NCBI GenBank assembly: GCA_002723155.1 | Contig: PBNO01000003.1 | Span: 234,932-298,931 of the forward strand | Reading direction: 5' to 3' | Length of the DNA: 64,000 bases | DNA from: Ponticaulis sp. | Lineage (GTDB): Bacteria > Pseudomonadota > Alphaproteobacteria > Caulobacterales > Hyphomonadaceae | Shown here: piece by piece, positions 15,686 to 25,547 of the stretch | How the letters are laid out: the number at the start of each line of letters is the position of its first letter | Position numbering within the stretch: the first letter of the stretch is position 1 | Program-made: the position numbers and the translations under genes | Notes under the pieces: model-generated | What the model saw: only the letters and a program-made list of their open reading frames with translations | Told to the model about the DNA's origin: nothing | Databases searched by the model: none

Positions 15686-17146
15686 TTAGCGCCCTTCCAC
15701 GAGCGCCAGAGCTGCGTCCAGAACAACATCACCCTCGCCCAGCACAATCGGAGCTGGAATAGCAATATCCGGCACAACGCCGCGCACGGTTACATCTCCG
15801 TTCGGGCGGATGATGTACGCTTTGGGAAAGCCCACACTCACCCCGCTATTTGGCAAAGTGAAGCTCTCCATCGCGCCATAGGTTGTCGCCAGATCAGCTG
15901 TCTCCTCGCCAATAATCGTGCCGAAACCGTAATCCTGAACCATGGCGGCGAAAGTCACCGCGTTTGAGTAGGAATGACGATCCACCAGCACATAGACGTT
16001 GCCCTCAAACTGCTGCTCCTCACGTGGCTGCACCTCCGGAAACTCGACCTCAAACACCTCACCATAAGGCGTCTCAGCGAACTTCTCCGCATAGATCGCA
16101 TTCACGCTGTCAGTGTCATCCGGATCAAGCCGCGCCGCATTTGCGGCTTCCGCTTCAGGGCTGGAGCGCACATAAAGCTCTGACGCAAAGCGAAAAGGCT
16201 CGCCTGCAAACCAGGCGGCAATCGGGTCGGAAAAGGCAGCATCACCGCCCGGATTATTACGCACATCCACGATCAGTGCGTCCGCACCCGCCTCAATAAA
16301 GCTTTCAAAGCCCTCATCCACGAAAGTGAGATAAGCGTCTGTATTCCAGAGATTCTCAGGATCTTCGGCATTATAGAACGGTCCCGGCTTCAGATAGGCG
16401 ACGCGATCTGAGAGCATACGCGCCTCTCGAAGCGGGCTCTCTTCGTCCGCCGCAGCGCTCGCCTGATTGGCCTGCATATCGAGCCGTGTCAGAGCCGGCA
16501 GCGTCACCGTTTCGATCACGCCCTCACCGTGCCGACGGACTTCCAGCTCGAACGTATCAACCGGTCCTGTCTCCAGCCAGAGATAAACCGGCCATGAAAA
16601 TTCAAGCTGTGTTTCCAGCAGATAGTCGGTGTCCGCAGAAAGGTGTCGCCCGACACGTTCAAGCCAGTCTGCAATGCTCACGCCATTGATGGCCACGATC
16701 TCATCGCCCTCACTGACCAGATCACTTCCGGAATAATCCTCACCGATGAAGAAACGCCCTTCGCTGAAGCGCGGATAGAGCGGAAAGGCCAGTCCACCTT
16801 CGCCGACATACTCCATCCAGATACTCACCGGAAAATCGATGCGGGCGTGAGCGACGTCACCGAAAGCTGCGAAGGTCTGGAACAGGATCTGCGCCTCGTC
16901 CGGTGTCATGGGGTCGGTGATGCTGGCATAGGTCGCATCATAAACCGCGTCATATTCGGCACGTGTTTTATTCGCGAACAGATCGAAATGCCCGCTCTCA
17001 AGTCCGCCATAAAGCGCGCGTAAGTCTTCGCGCATCGCCTCGACAGACAGATAGCCTTCAGGAGGGGGCGGTTCCTGTTGGCTGCACGCGGCGAGTACAA
17101 ACAGCGTAGCAACCGAAGCGATGACAGATCGACGGAAGAATGACAT
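15686..17146 (-). CDS. S41-family protease, lipoprotein
   Basis: This is a tail-specific/CtpA-like serine protease of about 486 residues. The start at MSFFRRSVIASVATLFVLAAC is preferred because GAGG lies 8 nt upstream; the ORF is open six codons further to a TTG. The signal peptide ends in a lipobox (LAAC), so it is membrane-anchored in the envelope. A PDZ-like segment (EGDEIVAINGVSIADWL) precedes the catalytic core with VLVDRHSYSNAVTFAAMVQD, where the Ser before Asn is the likely nucleophile, and GEETA. It is divergent from the CadC-like regulator and neighbours the caspase/PPC genes. Confidence 0.87.
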   Translation of the reverse strand: MSFFRRSVIASVATLFVLAACSQQEPPPPEGYLSVEAMREDLRALYGGLESGHFDLFANKTRAEYDAVYDATYASITDPMTPDEAQILFQTFAAFGDVAHARIDFPVSIWMEYVGEGGLAFPLYPRFSEGRFFIGEDYSGSDLVSEGDEIVAINGVSIADWLERVGRHLSADTDYLLETQLEFSWPVYLWLETGPVDTFELEVRRHGEGVIETVTLPALTRLDMQANQASAAADEESPLREARMLSDRVAYLKPGPFYNAEDPENLWNTDAYLTFVDEGFESFIEAGADALIVDVRNNPGGDAAFSDPIAAWFAGEPFRFASELYVRSSPEAEAANAARLDPDDTDSVNAIYAEKFAETPYGEVFEVEFPEVQPREEQQFEGNVYVLVDRHSYSNAVTFAAMVQDYGFGTIIGEETADLATTYGAMESFTLPNSGVSVGFPKAYIIRPNGDVTVRGVVPDIAIPAPIVLGEGDVVLDAALALVEGR

Positions 17147-17318
17147 TGAAATCCTCATTATCAATAAAGTGTGCCTTCCACCTCACATGGAGCCGCCAAT
17201 TCTCCCATGACGGAGCGCTCCTTTTGTCATGACGAAATCCTGACCATGCTTTCGGCAGGCTGCAAAGTCCTCTATCCATACAGACTTTCACAAGGCAAAA
17301 GAGCGGACCACGACACGA

Positions 17319-18515
17319 ATGGATAGCGCTGTCGCAACATCGCAGATCATGATCGGAGACTGGCGTTTCGAGCCAGCCCTGCGCACGCTGATACGGGGCG
17401 ATGAGACAGTAACGCTGGAGCCGAAGACAGCTGACCTTCTCACCCTGCTCGCCTCAAAGCCGGGCGAGGTGTTCACACGCGACCAGCTGTTTGATGCGAT
17501 CTGGCAAGGCGTCACAGTAGGCGAAGATACGCTTGCACGCGCGATCATGAAGCTTCGCAAAGCACTGGCAGATGATGCCAAACAGGCCCGCTATATCGAG
17601 ACCATTCCCAAGGCGGGTTACCGGCTGATCGCGCCTGTATTGCCCGTTGGCGCGCCGCGTCGCGGTAAGCGCAACCGCTCCTTCGTGCTGCTCGTTGGCG
17701 CGCTGGTTGTCGGCATTGTTGGCACGGGCGCACTACTCGTCACACAGCAGCCTCAACCCGCGAGCACGGATCAGCCGCTCGCACGCGCTGACGATCTTTA
17801 TTCCCGTTTTACCCGCACAGATAATGAAGCGGCTATCTCTCTGTATGAAGAGGTTCTGACCCGTCAGCCCGAAAGCGCAGCGGCCCATGCGGGGCTCGCC
17901 AACAGTCTTGTTCAGCGCACCTTCCGATGGCCCCAAGGCGCAACCGGCGCAGACTCCGTCCGGGACGCGCACCAGTCCGGCCTGATTGATTCGCCGCACG
18001 CAACCCGAACACTGGCACGCGCCGAGGAGCTCGCCCTTCGTGCCGTTCGCCTCGCACCAAATGATGGCGGCGCGCTGAAAGCTCTGGGCCTCGTTTACTC
18101 AGCTCAGGGCCGGTTTGACGAAGCGATAGAGACTTATCAACGCGCGCTTGCGGAAGATGAAAGCGACTGGCGCGTTCTGATCAACCTCAGCGAAGCCTAC
18201 AACATGACAGGCGAGCCGGACATTGCGCTGAGCACGCTCAAACGCGCTTATTCCGGCATGATGGCGGCCTATGAGGACGAGCCACAGCGCGTTGCAGACT
18301 GGCCGGGAGATATCGCTGTCCTGATTGGTGATTATCATCTGGAAGACGGCGAGCGCGACGACGCAGCGCTCTGGTATCGCCGCGCGCTGACACATCGCCC
18401 GTTTGACGAAGCCGCGACGTCACGGCTGGTGAGCGTACTTTCGGAAACTGGCGAGGCGGAGGCTGTCTGCGCAGAATATGAAGCGCGCATCGGCGATCTC
18501 CCCGCCTGCAATTAG
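17319..18515 (+). CDS. ToxR/CadC-like membrane transcription regulator with TPR repeats
   Basis: This 398-residue protein has an N-terminal OmpR/PhoB-type winged helix (about 10-108, ending RYIETIPKAGYRLIAPV). A basic linker and one transmembrane helix (about 123-143) follow, then a periplasmic region with TPR-like repeats (about 155-380). CadC/ToxR-type regulators sense an envelope signal and act directly on DNA from the membrane. It lies between divergent S41 protease and convergent caspase-PPC genes, whose expression it may control. No phosphorylation partner is encoded nearby, as is usual for this class. Confidence 0.85.
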   Translation: MDSAVATSQIMIGDWRFEPALRTLIRGDETVTLEPKTADLLTLLASKPGEVFTRDQLFDAIWQGVTVGEDTLARAIMKLRKALADDAKQARYIETIPKAGYRLIAPVLPVGAPRRGKRNRSFVLLVGALVVGIVGTGALLVTQQPQPASTDQPLARADDLYSRFTRTDNEAAISLYEEVLTRQPESAAAHAGLANSLVQRTFRWPQGATGADSVRDAHQSGLIDSPHATRTLARAEELALRAVRLAPNDGGALKALGLVYSAQGRFDEAIETYQRALAEDESDWRVLINLSEAYNMTGEPDIALSTLKRAYSGMMAAYEDEPQRVADWPGDIAVLIGDYHLEDGERDDAALWYRRALTHRPFDEAATSRLVSVLSETGEAEAVCAEYEARIGDLPACN

Positions 18516-18534
18516 CCCCTGAAACTGGACACAA

Positions 18535-18563
18535 AAAAGCCCGCCATACAGCGGGCTTTTCTA
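18535..18563. terminator. Bidirectional terminator
   Basis: AAAAGCCCGC-(6 nt)-GCGGGCTTTT lies between the convergent regulator and caspase-PPC genes, with A and T runs on both sides. Confidence 0.85.
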
Positions 18564-18579
18564 ATTCTGTCGCTATCGC

Positions 18580-21222
18580 TTAGCGAAGTTCAAAGAAGAC
18601 TTCGTAAGGCGATACACCTGAACGGTCGACGACGAGGTGCTGGTAGGTCACATCAATGTCGTCCAGAGAGTCGAAGCTTTCCAGCTGACGCTTGCTCTGG
18701 TGTTCCAGCAGATAGCTTGTGCGCAGATACTGGCTGAGCTCAATCGCATCGAGCTGACTGTCACCATTGATATCGGCTTCACCTGTCTCCAGCGCAGCGC
18801 GGAAGAAGTGAGCCAGATAGCCGCCCGCTTCAAACTTGGACGCCACGAGAGACACAACGTCTTCCTCCGAAGAGAAGAGCCCCATACGGCCCGGAGACGA
18901 AATCACGTCTTTCGCGAAACCACCTGAATAGCAGCTGTCGAGGATGATCAGCGCGCGCTCGACTGGCATGCTGTCGAGAAGCGCATCGAACTGAGTATCC
19001 GTCATCGGATTATCATAAAGCTCGATTGTCTCATCCATGCCATCCAGATCGGCTGTTTCGGCAGGACCGCGAATGTCGACGCGGTTACCGTGACCGGAGA
19101 AGAAGAAGACGAATGTGTCGTCATCATCCATGCGGGCAGACAGGGTCTGGAACGCCTGACGCAGGTTGGCTTCGGTCGCTTCTTCGTCTGTCAGCAGGAT
19201 CGCGTTGCTGGCGTTCATGCCGCCAAAGTCGCGAACCGCATCATGAGCCAGCACAGCGTCCTGAGCCGTATATGGCAGGTCGTTATAGAAGCTCGGATAG
19301 TCAGAGATACCAACGAAGATGCCGTAGATTTCCGTGCTATCACCGCCATAACCGCCGCCATTGTTCGGGATGAGCTGGGAGTTGCCCGTGCCATCCGTTA
19401 CGGACAGGGTGTAAGAGCCGGTTTCACCTTCAGCGTAAGATGTCGCCGTAATGGTGTAGCGACCGGAAGACGGTGCCCGGAATTCGATGACGGACTGGTC
19501 CAGAGACCCGTTATAGTCGTCGTTTTCAAGCGAAACGCCGCCCGGGCCTGTCAGGCGCAGATAAGTATCGATTGGTCCGGATTCCATCGTCACACGGACG
19601 TTCTGGCCTGCCTGAGCCTGGAAGGAATATGTATCTTCATATTCGCCATACTGGCCGCGACGGTCGCTGGTCGTTAACTGACCGTTTACAGACGCACCGA
19701 CATACAGTTCCGAAGCATTGTTAGAGTTCGTGACAGGACGCGAAGACCCGCCGCCAGCGCTGACGTTGAGATTGTACCGACCGGTCTCACCTGGTGCGAA
19801 AGATGTCGCGATCACAGAGTACTCACCAGACGTTGGCAGTGACACATCAAGGCGGCTGTTCGTGCCCATATTCGGCGCATCATCGTTCGCGTCGATAATG
19901 CCTTCAGGGCCAACCAGACCAACCCAGGTATCAAACTCGGTCGAGCTCATTTCGATAGACAAACGCTGCCCGGCAGAACCTGTAAATGGATAGACATCGA
20001 AGAATTCGCCGCCTTCCAGTGTTTCGTCGCCGCGTGCGAGCGTGCCTGTTTCAGACATGCCAGAGAAGCTGCCAGCATATCCGCCACCGGAGAAGCCGCC
20101 AGACCCGCCGCTCTCCATAGAGAGTGCGTAAGAACCGGTTTCGCCCGGCGCAAAGCTGGTCACGATGACTTCATATGCACCGCCCTGAGACGCAACCGTC
20201 TCAACACGTGAATGAGACAGAGACCCTTCCCAGTCATCATTCTCAATCTGCTCGCCATTTGGCGTCACGAGAATAATGTACGGGTCGAACTGCTGAGATG
20301 TGAGATCAACAATGATGTTCTCGCCAGCAGACGCATTCAGCGTGTAGCGGTCGAGGAACTCGCCGGACTGAAGCTGTTCGTCACCGGACGAAAGCGAGCC
20401 AGTAGAGCCGGAGCTGTTGCCGCCGCCATAGCCAGGCTGACCGCCGCCATATCCGCCACCAGAGCCGTTGAAGGACAGCGAGTATGCGCCTGTTTCACCC
20501 GGTGCAAAGCTTGTCACCTGCACCATATAAGTGCCGCCATTTGCGGCCGTCGCATCGATGTGAGACCGCGACAGGCTGCCCTGATAATCATCATTATCAA
20601 GCTGCTCGCCGTCCGGCGTCTGCACGATCAGATACGGGTCGAAGTCGTTAGACGTCAGGTCGATGGATACCGCCTCGCCCGGGCCGGCTGTAAATTCGTA
20701 GCGGTCAGAATACTCACCGGTTGTAAGCGTCTGGTCGCCTGGTGCGAGAGTGCCTGTCGCGCCTTGCCCTGCACCGCCATCATAACCGCCGCCGTAACCG
20801 GCGCCTGCATCGTATTCGAGCGTATAGCGACCAGTTTCACCTGGTGCGAAGCTGGTGACGAGCACTTCATACGTGCCGCTGCTGGACGCTGTTGTCTCAA
20901 TGCGTGAATGAGAAAGCGATCCCTCCCAATCATCATTGTCCATCTGGTCGCCAACTGGCGGGATCAGAATGAGGTATGGGTCGAACTGCGTAGACGTCAG
21001 ATCAACCGTGATCTGGTCACCCGCATTCGCCGTGAATGTATAGCTGTCCTGATACTCACCGGACTGGAGCTGCTCATCCCCTGCAGCCAGATTGCCCGTG
21101 AATGTGTCGCCCTTGGCGACCTGCGCAATCGCCAAACCGGAGAACCCGATTGCGATAGCAGATGCGACGGCAACAGCGCTGGTTGAGCGCTTCAGCGTAG
21201 AAAGTTTTGGTCCCTTGAACAT
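18580..21222 (-). CDS. Secreted caspase-fold protease with five PPC domains
   Basis: This 880-residue protein has a signal peptide (cut near residue 33, AIA/QVAK). Five bacterial pre-peptidase C-terminal (PPC) domains follow, each with the FDPYL/FDTYL strand, a central NDD and a closing FAPGETGxY-type motif, separated by Gly/Ser linkers. The C14 caspase-like domain (about 630-860) has the catalytic dyad His711 (FSGHGN) and Cys764 (LDSCYSGG). An EF-hand-like loop lies at 817-828 (DINGDSQLDAIE). Metacaspase-type enzymes cleave after Arg/Lys and are often calcium-activated; calcium control here is inferred. The leader CGAGGGGA before the ATG is shared with the next PPC gene. Confidence 0.9.
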   Translation of the reverse strand: MFKGPKLSTLKRSTSAVAVASAIAIGFSGLAIAQVAKGDTFTGNLAAGDEQLQSGEYQDSYTFTANAGDQITVDLTSTQFDPYLILIPPVGDQMDNDDWEGSLSHSRIETTASSSGTYEVLVTSFAPGETGRYTLEYDAGAGYGGGYDGGAGQGATGTLAPGDQTLTTGEYSDRYEFTAGPGEAVSIDLTSNDFDPYLIVQTPDGEQLDNDDYQGSLSRSHIDATAANGGTYMVQVTSFAPGETGAYSLSFNGSGGGYGGGQPGYGGGNSSGSTGSLSSGDEQLQSGEFLDRYTLNASAGENIIVDLTSQQFDPYIILVTPNGEQIENDDWEGSLSHSRVETVASQGGAYEVIVTSFAPGETGSYALSMESGGSGGFSGGGYAGSFSGMSETGTLARGDETLEGGEFFDVYPFTGSAGQRLSIEMSSTEFDTWVGLVGPEGIIDANDDAPNMGTNSRLDVSLPTSGEYSVIATSFAPGETGRYNLNVSAGGGSSRPVTNSNNASELYVGASVNGQLTTSDRRGQYGEYEDTYSFQAQAGQNVRVTMESGPIDTYLRLTGPGGVSLENDDYNGSLDQSVIEFRAPSSGRYTITATSYAEGETGSYTLSVTDGTGNSQLIPNNGGGYGGDSTEIYGIFVGISDYPSFYNDLPYTAQDAVLAHDAVRDFGGMNASNAILLTDEEATEANLRQAFQTLSARMDDDDTFVFFFSGHGNRVDIRGPAETADLDGMDETIELYDNPMTDTQFDALLDSMPVERALIILDSCYSGGFAKDVISSPGRMGLFSSEEDVVSLVASKFEAGGYLAHFFRAALETGEADINGDSQLDAIELSQYLRTSYLLEHQSKRQLESFDSLDDIDVTYQHLVVDRSGVSPYEVFFELR

Positions 21223-21427
21223 AACGTCCCCTCGTATTGCGTTTACCCCTGATGGTCAGCTGTAAAACGGACTAGTGACCTTCCCTTTCAAGCACTGTGT
21301 CGTCCAGCCAAACACCTGCGATCTAGGTATTGACAGTAGGAATTGTCACATAAACCTAACCTGAACGAAATGTAATTTTCAAAAAAATCTATAGAAACAG
21401 CCGAAAAATCATGCCCCTAACGCCAAT

Positions 21428-21462
21428 AAAAAAGCCCGCCTGCTAAGTACAGACGGGCTTTA
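21428..21462 (-). terminator. Terminator of the PPC-repeat gene
   Basis: AAAGCCCGCCTG-(7 nt)-CAGACGGGCTTT (one mismatch) is followed on the minus strand by TTTTTTATT. Confidence 0.8.
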
Positions 21463-21509
21463 TGAAGCTGAGGACTAACAGCTTAGCCCACTTATGACTT
21501 CACGTCAGA

Positions 21510-24332
21510 TCAGCTGCGACGGAACAAGAGGTAATCGCCTGTTTCTTCCGGATCATAGCTGGTGACGATGACCATGTACTCACCAGCCTGATCGGTTGTC
21601 ATTGTGATGTGAGAATGATCAAGCGAACCGTTATAGTCGTCGTTTTCTGTCCATGCGCCATCCGGTGACACAACGATCAGATACGTATCAAAGCCAGCCG
21701 AGAAGAGATCGAATGCGACCTCTTCACCAGCCCCGGCTTCGAATGAGTACACATCGCGGAACTCACCCGCTTCGTGCAGCGCATCGCCTTCTTCCAGCAC
21801 CCCATTGATAGAGTCACCGGAACCGATTTCAGCTTCTGCTTCCAGCTCGCCGCCCATCACCGGGCCTTCTTCCTGGCTGTATTCAACCGTGTACGAGCCG
21901 GTTTCACCTTCACCGAAGCTGCGAACCAGAACAGTGTATGTACCCGGCACCCGGACACGCTGTTCTACATGCGAATGGCCAAGGCCCGTATAGTCGTCGT
22001 TTTCAAGTATTTCACCATCCGGCGCGATCACTGTCAGATAGGTGTCGAACTCGGCAGAGCGGAGATCAACAACCAGATCCTGACCAACTTCAGCTTCGAT
22101 CTCATGGCTGTCCTGATACTGGCCTTCTTCAGCCAGATCATCGCCTTCAGCCAGCTCGCCGGTGAAGAAGTCGCGCGGATTGTCTTCATCGATCATGAAG
22201 GACAGTTCGTAATCACCGTACTCACCTGCTGAGTAAGCGGATGCTGTGATCGTGTACTCACCGCCTGCGAATGCTGTCAGTTCCACGCGGGAATGAGACA
22301 GGCTGCCTTCAAAGTCGTCATTGAACGTCTCGGAACCATCCGGGCCGCGAACCATCAGGAACGTATCAAAATCGATGGAGTTCATGTCGACGGTCAAGAA
22401 AGCACCAGCCGGAACATCCAGCGTGTACTCATCCATGTAAGAGCCGTCTCCACCGGTCGCGTCCATAATGGAAAGCTCAGCTTCGAGGGAGCCCTCGTCA
22501 CCATCAAGTTCCAACGGCGGACCACCGATTGGTTCATCACTTACAGCGTAGCTGATTGCGTAGCTTCCAGCTTCACCAGAGCCGAATGTTGAGGCGCTGA
22601 CCGTATAGACACCGCTCTCGGGGGCTTCGAATGCGACGCGCGAGTCAAAGCTGCCGCCGAAATCATCATTGACGAACTCTTCGCCTGATGGTGTCGCCAC
22701 CGTCAGATAGCTGTCAAACGCATCAGAGCGCTGGAACAGCTGGAAGGTTTCGCCTTCGACAAGCTCGATCTCGTAGAGATCATACAGCGTCCCGTCTTCA
22801 TTGATGCCATCGCCAAGCGTCAGCATGCCCTCAACGTCACCGCCATCGCGGGAGAGCGTCGTTGCCGGGCCGGCTTCGATCTCATCAGACACCTGATAGC
22901 TGAACGCATAATCGCCCGCTTCACCAGCGCCATAGCTGGTGGCAACGATTGTGTATGTGCCCGCCGTTTCAGCGACCGTCATGATCGCCGCATTCAGTTC
23001 GCCAGCAAAATCGTCATTCTCAATGTCATAACCTTGCGGTGTGGTGACACGCAGGAATGGATCGAACTGTTCAGAGTTGAGGCGCAGGATCAGCGTTTCG
23101 CCTTCAGCGACTTCAAGCTGATACACATCCTGCAGCGCGCCGGAGAGGTGAACACCGTCACCGAGTTCCAGGCGGCCATAGACTTCGCCAGCACCCGGCT
23201 CGAGCGTTTCAGGCGAGCCCGCAAATGGCTCATCGCTTGTGCGATAATCCATCGTGTACGCGCCAAGGCCGTCCATGCCGAAGGCGCCGACTTCAATCGT
23301 GTAAATGCCTGTCTCTTCTGCCAGCATCATCAGGCCGGAGTTCAGCGAGTCACCGAAATCATCGTTGAACATCTCTTCGCCAGAAGGAGACGTGATGGTG
23401 AGAACCGTATCGAAATCGTCTGAGTCGAGGCGCACCATCATGGATGTGCCCTGCTGCAGTGAGATTTCGTAAAGATCGACAACGCTGCCGTTTGGCATCA
23501 TGCCGTCATCTTCAGACAGCTCACCCTCAACAACGTCATTTGTGTAGACCAGAACTTCAGGCACGCCTCCGAACGGAGTGTCGCTGACCTGATACTCCAG
23601 CGCGTAAGAACCCGTCTCGCCTTCGCCAAAGCTTGTGACGACGAACTCATATGTACCGCTCTCTTCTGCCTGCATCATCAGGCCGGAATTCACGCCCATG
23701 CCGTAATCGTCATTGACGTATTCTTCGCCGGACGGCGAAATCAGCGCGATAAGCGTGTCGAACTCATCAGACGAAACGCTGAAGAAGATGTGTTCGCCTT
23801 CTTCAATCTCGACTTCATATGTGTCGAAGAAAGACCCGTGTTCGTTGAAGCCGTCACCCATAGCGAGTTCGCCGGAGATGGTCTCGCCACCTGCCGCGAT
23901 CTCCACTGCCGGGCCGCCCTCATTCAACTCGATCGTGTTGTATTCAAGCGTGTACTCGCCCGCACCGTCCGTATCGTATGAAGAGACAATGGCGATAAAG
24001 GTGCCGGTCTCTTCTGTGTTGAACATGACGCGTGAGTTGAAGCTCATGCCGTAGTCATCATTCTCCAGCAGTTCACCGGATGGCGTGACCAGCGTGAGGT
24101 AAGTGTCGAAATCGTCCGATACGAGATCGACATAGAGCATACCCGCGCTCGTCACCTCGAATTCGTATCGATCGGAATATCCGCCTGCATCTGTGGTGGC
24201 GTCGCCGTCTGCCAGCGTGCCTGTTACCGTTTCAGCGTAAGCGGCGCCTGCCATACCCATAGCCAGAAGCGCTGCAGCAGCTGTCTGGCACGTCAGGCGC
24301 GCCGCGAGTGATTTTGAAAGTGATCCGAGCAT
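21510..24332 (-). CDS. Secreted protein of eight tandem PPC domains
   Basis: This 940-residue acidic protein has a signal peptide (cut near residue 33, AYA/ETVT) and then only PPC domains. I count eight copies of about 105-115 residues, each with a G-x-L start, an FDTxL strand, a conserved NDD and a GxGxY end. No protease or anchor domain was found. PPC domains are usually appended to secreted proteases; a protein made only of them is likely a scaffold, inhibitor or calcium/ligand-binding surface protein. It has its own terminator, and lies upstream of and co-oriented with the caspase-PPC gene, with the same GAGGGGA-type ribosome-binding leader. Confidence 0.85.
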   Translation of the reverse strand: MLGSLSKSLAARLTCQTAAAALLAMGMAGAAYAETVTGTLADGDATTDAGGYSDRYEFEVTSAGMLYVDLVSDDFDTYLTLVTPSGELLENDDYGMSFNSRVMFNTEETGTFIAIVSSYDTDGAGEYTLEYNTIELNEGGPAVEIAAGGETISGELAMGDGFNEHGSFFDTYEVEIEEGEHIFFSVSSDEFDTLIALISPSGEEYVNDDYGMGVNSGLMMQAEESGTYEFVVTSFGEGETGSYALEYQVSDTPFGGVPEVLVYTNDVVEGELSEDDGMMPNGSVVDLYEISLQQGTSMMVRLDSDDFDTVLTITSPSGEEMFNDDFGDSLNSGLMMLAEETGIYTIEVGAFGMDGLGAYTMDYRTSDEPFAGSPETLEPGAGEVYGRLELGDGVHLSGALQDVYQLEVAEGETLILRLNSEQFDPFLRVTTPQGYDIENDDFAGELNAAIMTVAETAGTYTIVATSYGAGEAGDYAFSYQVSDEIEAGPATTLSRDGGDVEGMLTLGDGINEDGTLYDLYEIELVEGETFQLFQRSDAFDSYLTVATPSGEEFVNDDFGGSFDSRVAFEAPESGVYTVSASTFGSGEAGSYAISYAVSDEPIGGPPLELDGDEGSLEAELSIMDATGGDGSYMDEYTLDVPAGAFLTVDMNSIDFDTFLMVRGPDGSETFNDDFEGSLSHSRVELTAFAGGEYTITASAYSAGEYGDYELSFMIDEDNPRDFFTGELAEGDDLAEEGQYQDSHEIEAEVGQDLVVDLRSAEFDTYLTVIAPDGEILENDDYTGLGHSHVEQRVRVPGTYTVLVRSFGEGETGSYTVEYSQEEGPVMGGELEAEAEIGSGDSINGVLEEGDALHEAGEFRDVYSFEAGAGEEVAFDLFSAGFDTYLIVVSPDGAWTENDDYNGSLDHSHITMTTDQAGEYMVIVTSYDPEETGDYLLFRRS

Positions 24333-24408
24333 GTGTTCCCCTCGATCTGAGTTCCGTGATCATCGGGGTAAACGACATAAAAGGCAAAATTTAGCCTTTA
24401 GCTGCAGA

Positions 24409-25434
24409 TTAACTGCGATATCCCACCAAGCCCCGATTGATGTCCGACACCATATCGACACCAAGATAAACCAGAGCTGAATAAACCTGAACGGCGTGCG
24501 CTCCGGCACTTAATTTTTCGTAAGCCTGTTCAGCAGAGCTAATTCCACCCGCACCGATCAGGTCAAAACGCCCTTCAAGGCGGTCTGCGAAGGCACGCAG
24601 AATTTTCGTCGATAATTCAAAGAGCGGCGCACCCGACAGTCCGCCCATCTCGCCCTTATGGATACTTTGAAGCGAGTCTGGGCGCTCCAGCGTCGTGTTA
24701 GAAATAATCAAACCGGAAAGCCAGCTGCCCGCTGTGTCGATTACGCCCACAATGTCGTCGATAGCGGTTTCATCCAGGTCTGGCGCAAGCTTCAGAAAGA
24801 CAGGGCGTGAGACCTTGTCCGCCTCGGCCGCAGCGGATGCCGCCTCACCGCAGCGAGTCAGAAGATCTGTCAGCGATGCCTTATCCTGAAGGCCGCGCAG
24901 TCCTGGCGTGTTTGGCGAGGAGATGTTGATCGTCACATAATCACAATGCGCCCAGACGGCTTTCACGCCGGTCTCATAGTCTGCAATCTTGTCTTCGCTG
25001 ACTTTGTTCGCGCCGACATTCGCGCCGAGCTTAGCCTGCCCGCGATACTTTTTCAGATTGGCAACGAAGACATCCAGCCCGTCATTGTTAAAGCCCATCC
25101 GGTTGATCACCGCACGGTCTTCGGTCAGGCGAAACAGGCGTGGACGCGGATTACCCGGCTGGGGCTGCGGCGTCACCGTTCCACATTCGACAAAGCCGAA
25201 CCCGAAGCCGGACATCGCGCTTGGTACTTCCGCGTTTTTATCGAAACCCGCAGCAAGGCCAAGCGGTGAATTCAGTTCAAGACCGGATTTAGGAAGCACT
25301 GTCTTAAGCGATGGATCAAGCCGAGGCGCCCCCTTCGGTCCGAAGCCGGCTTTAAGCGCTTTAATCGTCATACGGTGCGCGGTTTCCGGTTCAAATTTGG
25401 TCAGAACCGACTGGCCCAGTTTATAGATCGACAT
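24409..25434 (-). CDS. pyrD: Dihydroorotate dehydrogenase (quinone), class 2
   Basis: This enzyme oxidises dihydroorotate to orotate in pyrimidine synthesis, passing electrons through FMN to quinone at the inner membrane. Class 2 marks are the amphipathic N-terminus (MSIYKLGQSVLTKFEPETAH), the GFDKN loop, the catalytic-Ser strand NISSPNTPGLRGLQ, and the phosphate-binding GAGGISS near the C-terminus. The start is set at MSIYKLG by family convention. The ORF is open 33 codons further, including an ATG at 25461, and no ribosome-binding site is decisive. Confidence 0.92.
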   Translation of the reverse strand: MSIYKLGQSVLTKFEPETAHRMTIKALKAGFGPKGAPRLDPSLKTVLPKSGLELNSPLGLAAGFDKNAEVPSAMSGFGFGFVECGTVTPQPQPGNPRPRLFRLTEDRAVINRMGFNNDGLDVFVANLKKYRGQAKLGANVGANKVSEDKIADYETGVKAVWAHCDYVTINISSPNTPGLRGLQDKASLTDLLTRCGEAASAAAEADKVSRPVFLKLAPDLDETAIDDIVGVIDTAGSWLSGLIISNTTLERPDSLQSIHKGEMGGLSGAPLFELSTKILRAFADRLEGRFDLIGAGGISSAEQAYEKLSAGAHAVQVYSALVYLGVDMVSDINRGLVGYRS

Positions 25435-25547
25435 GGAGCGCCCTTCCGCATGAATCGCCATTTTCACGCGCCTAGTTAGCGCGTCCGGAAGCTCTAGGGA
25501 ACCATGGTCGCGAGCCGCTTGTTTCCTTTTCATCGAAAGGAAGACAT

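Noticed and set aside
20212-20907. 231-aa and similar plus-strand frames across the PPC genes
   Set aside because: They are mirror frames produced by the repeated, GC-biased PPC coding sequence on the other strand.
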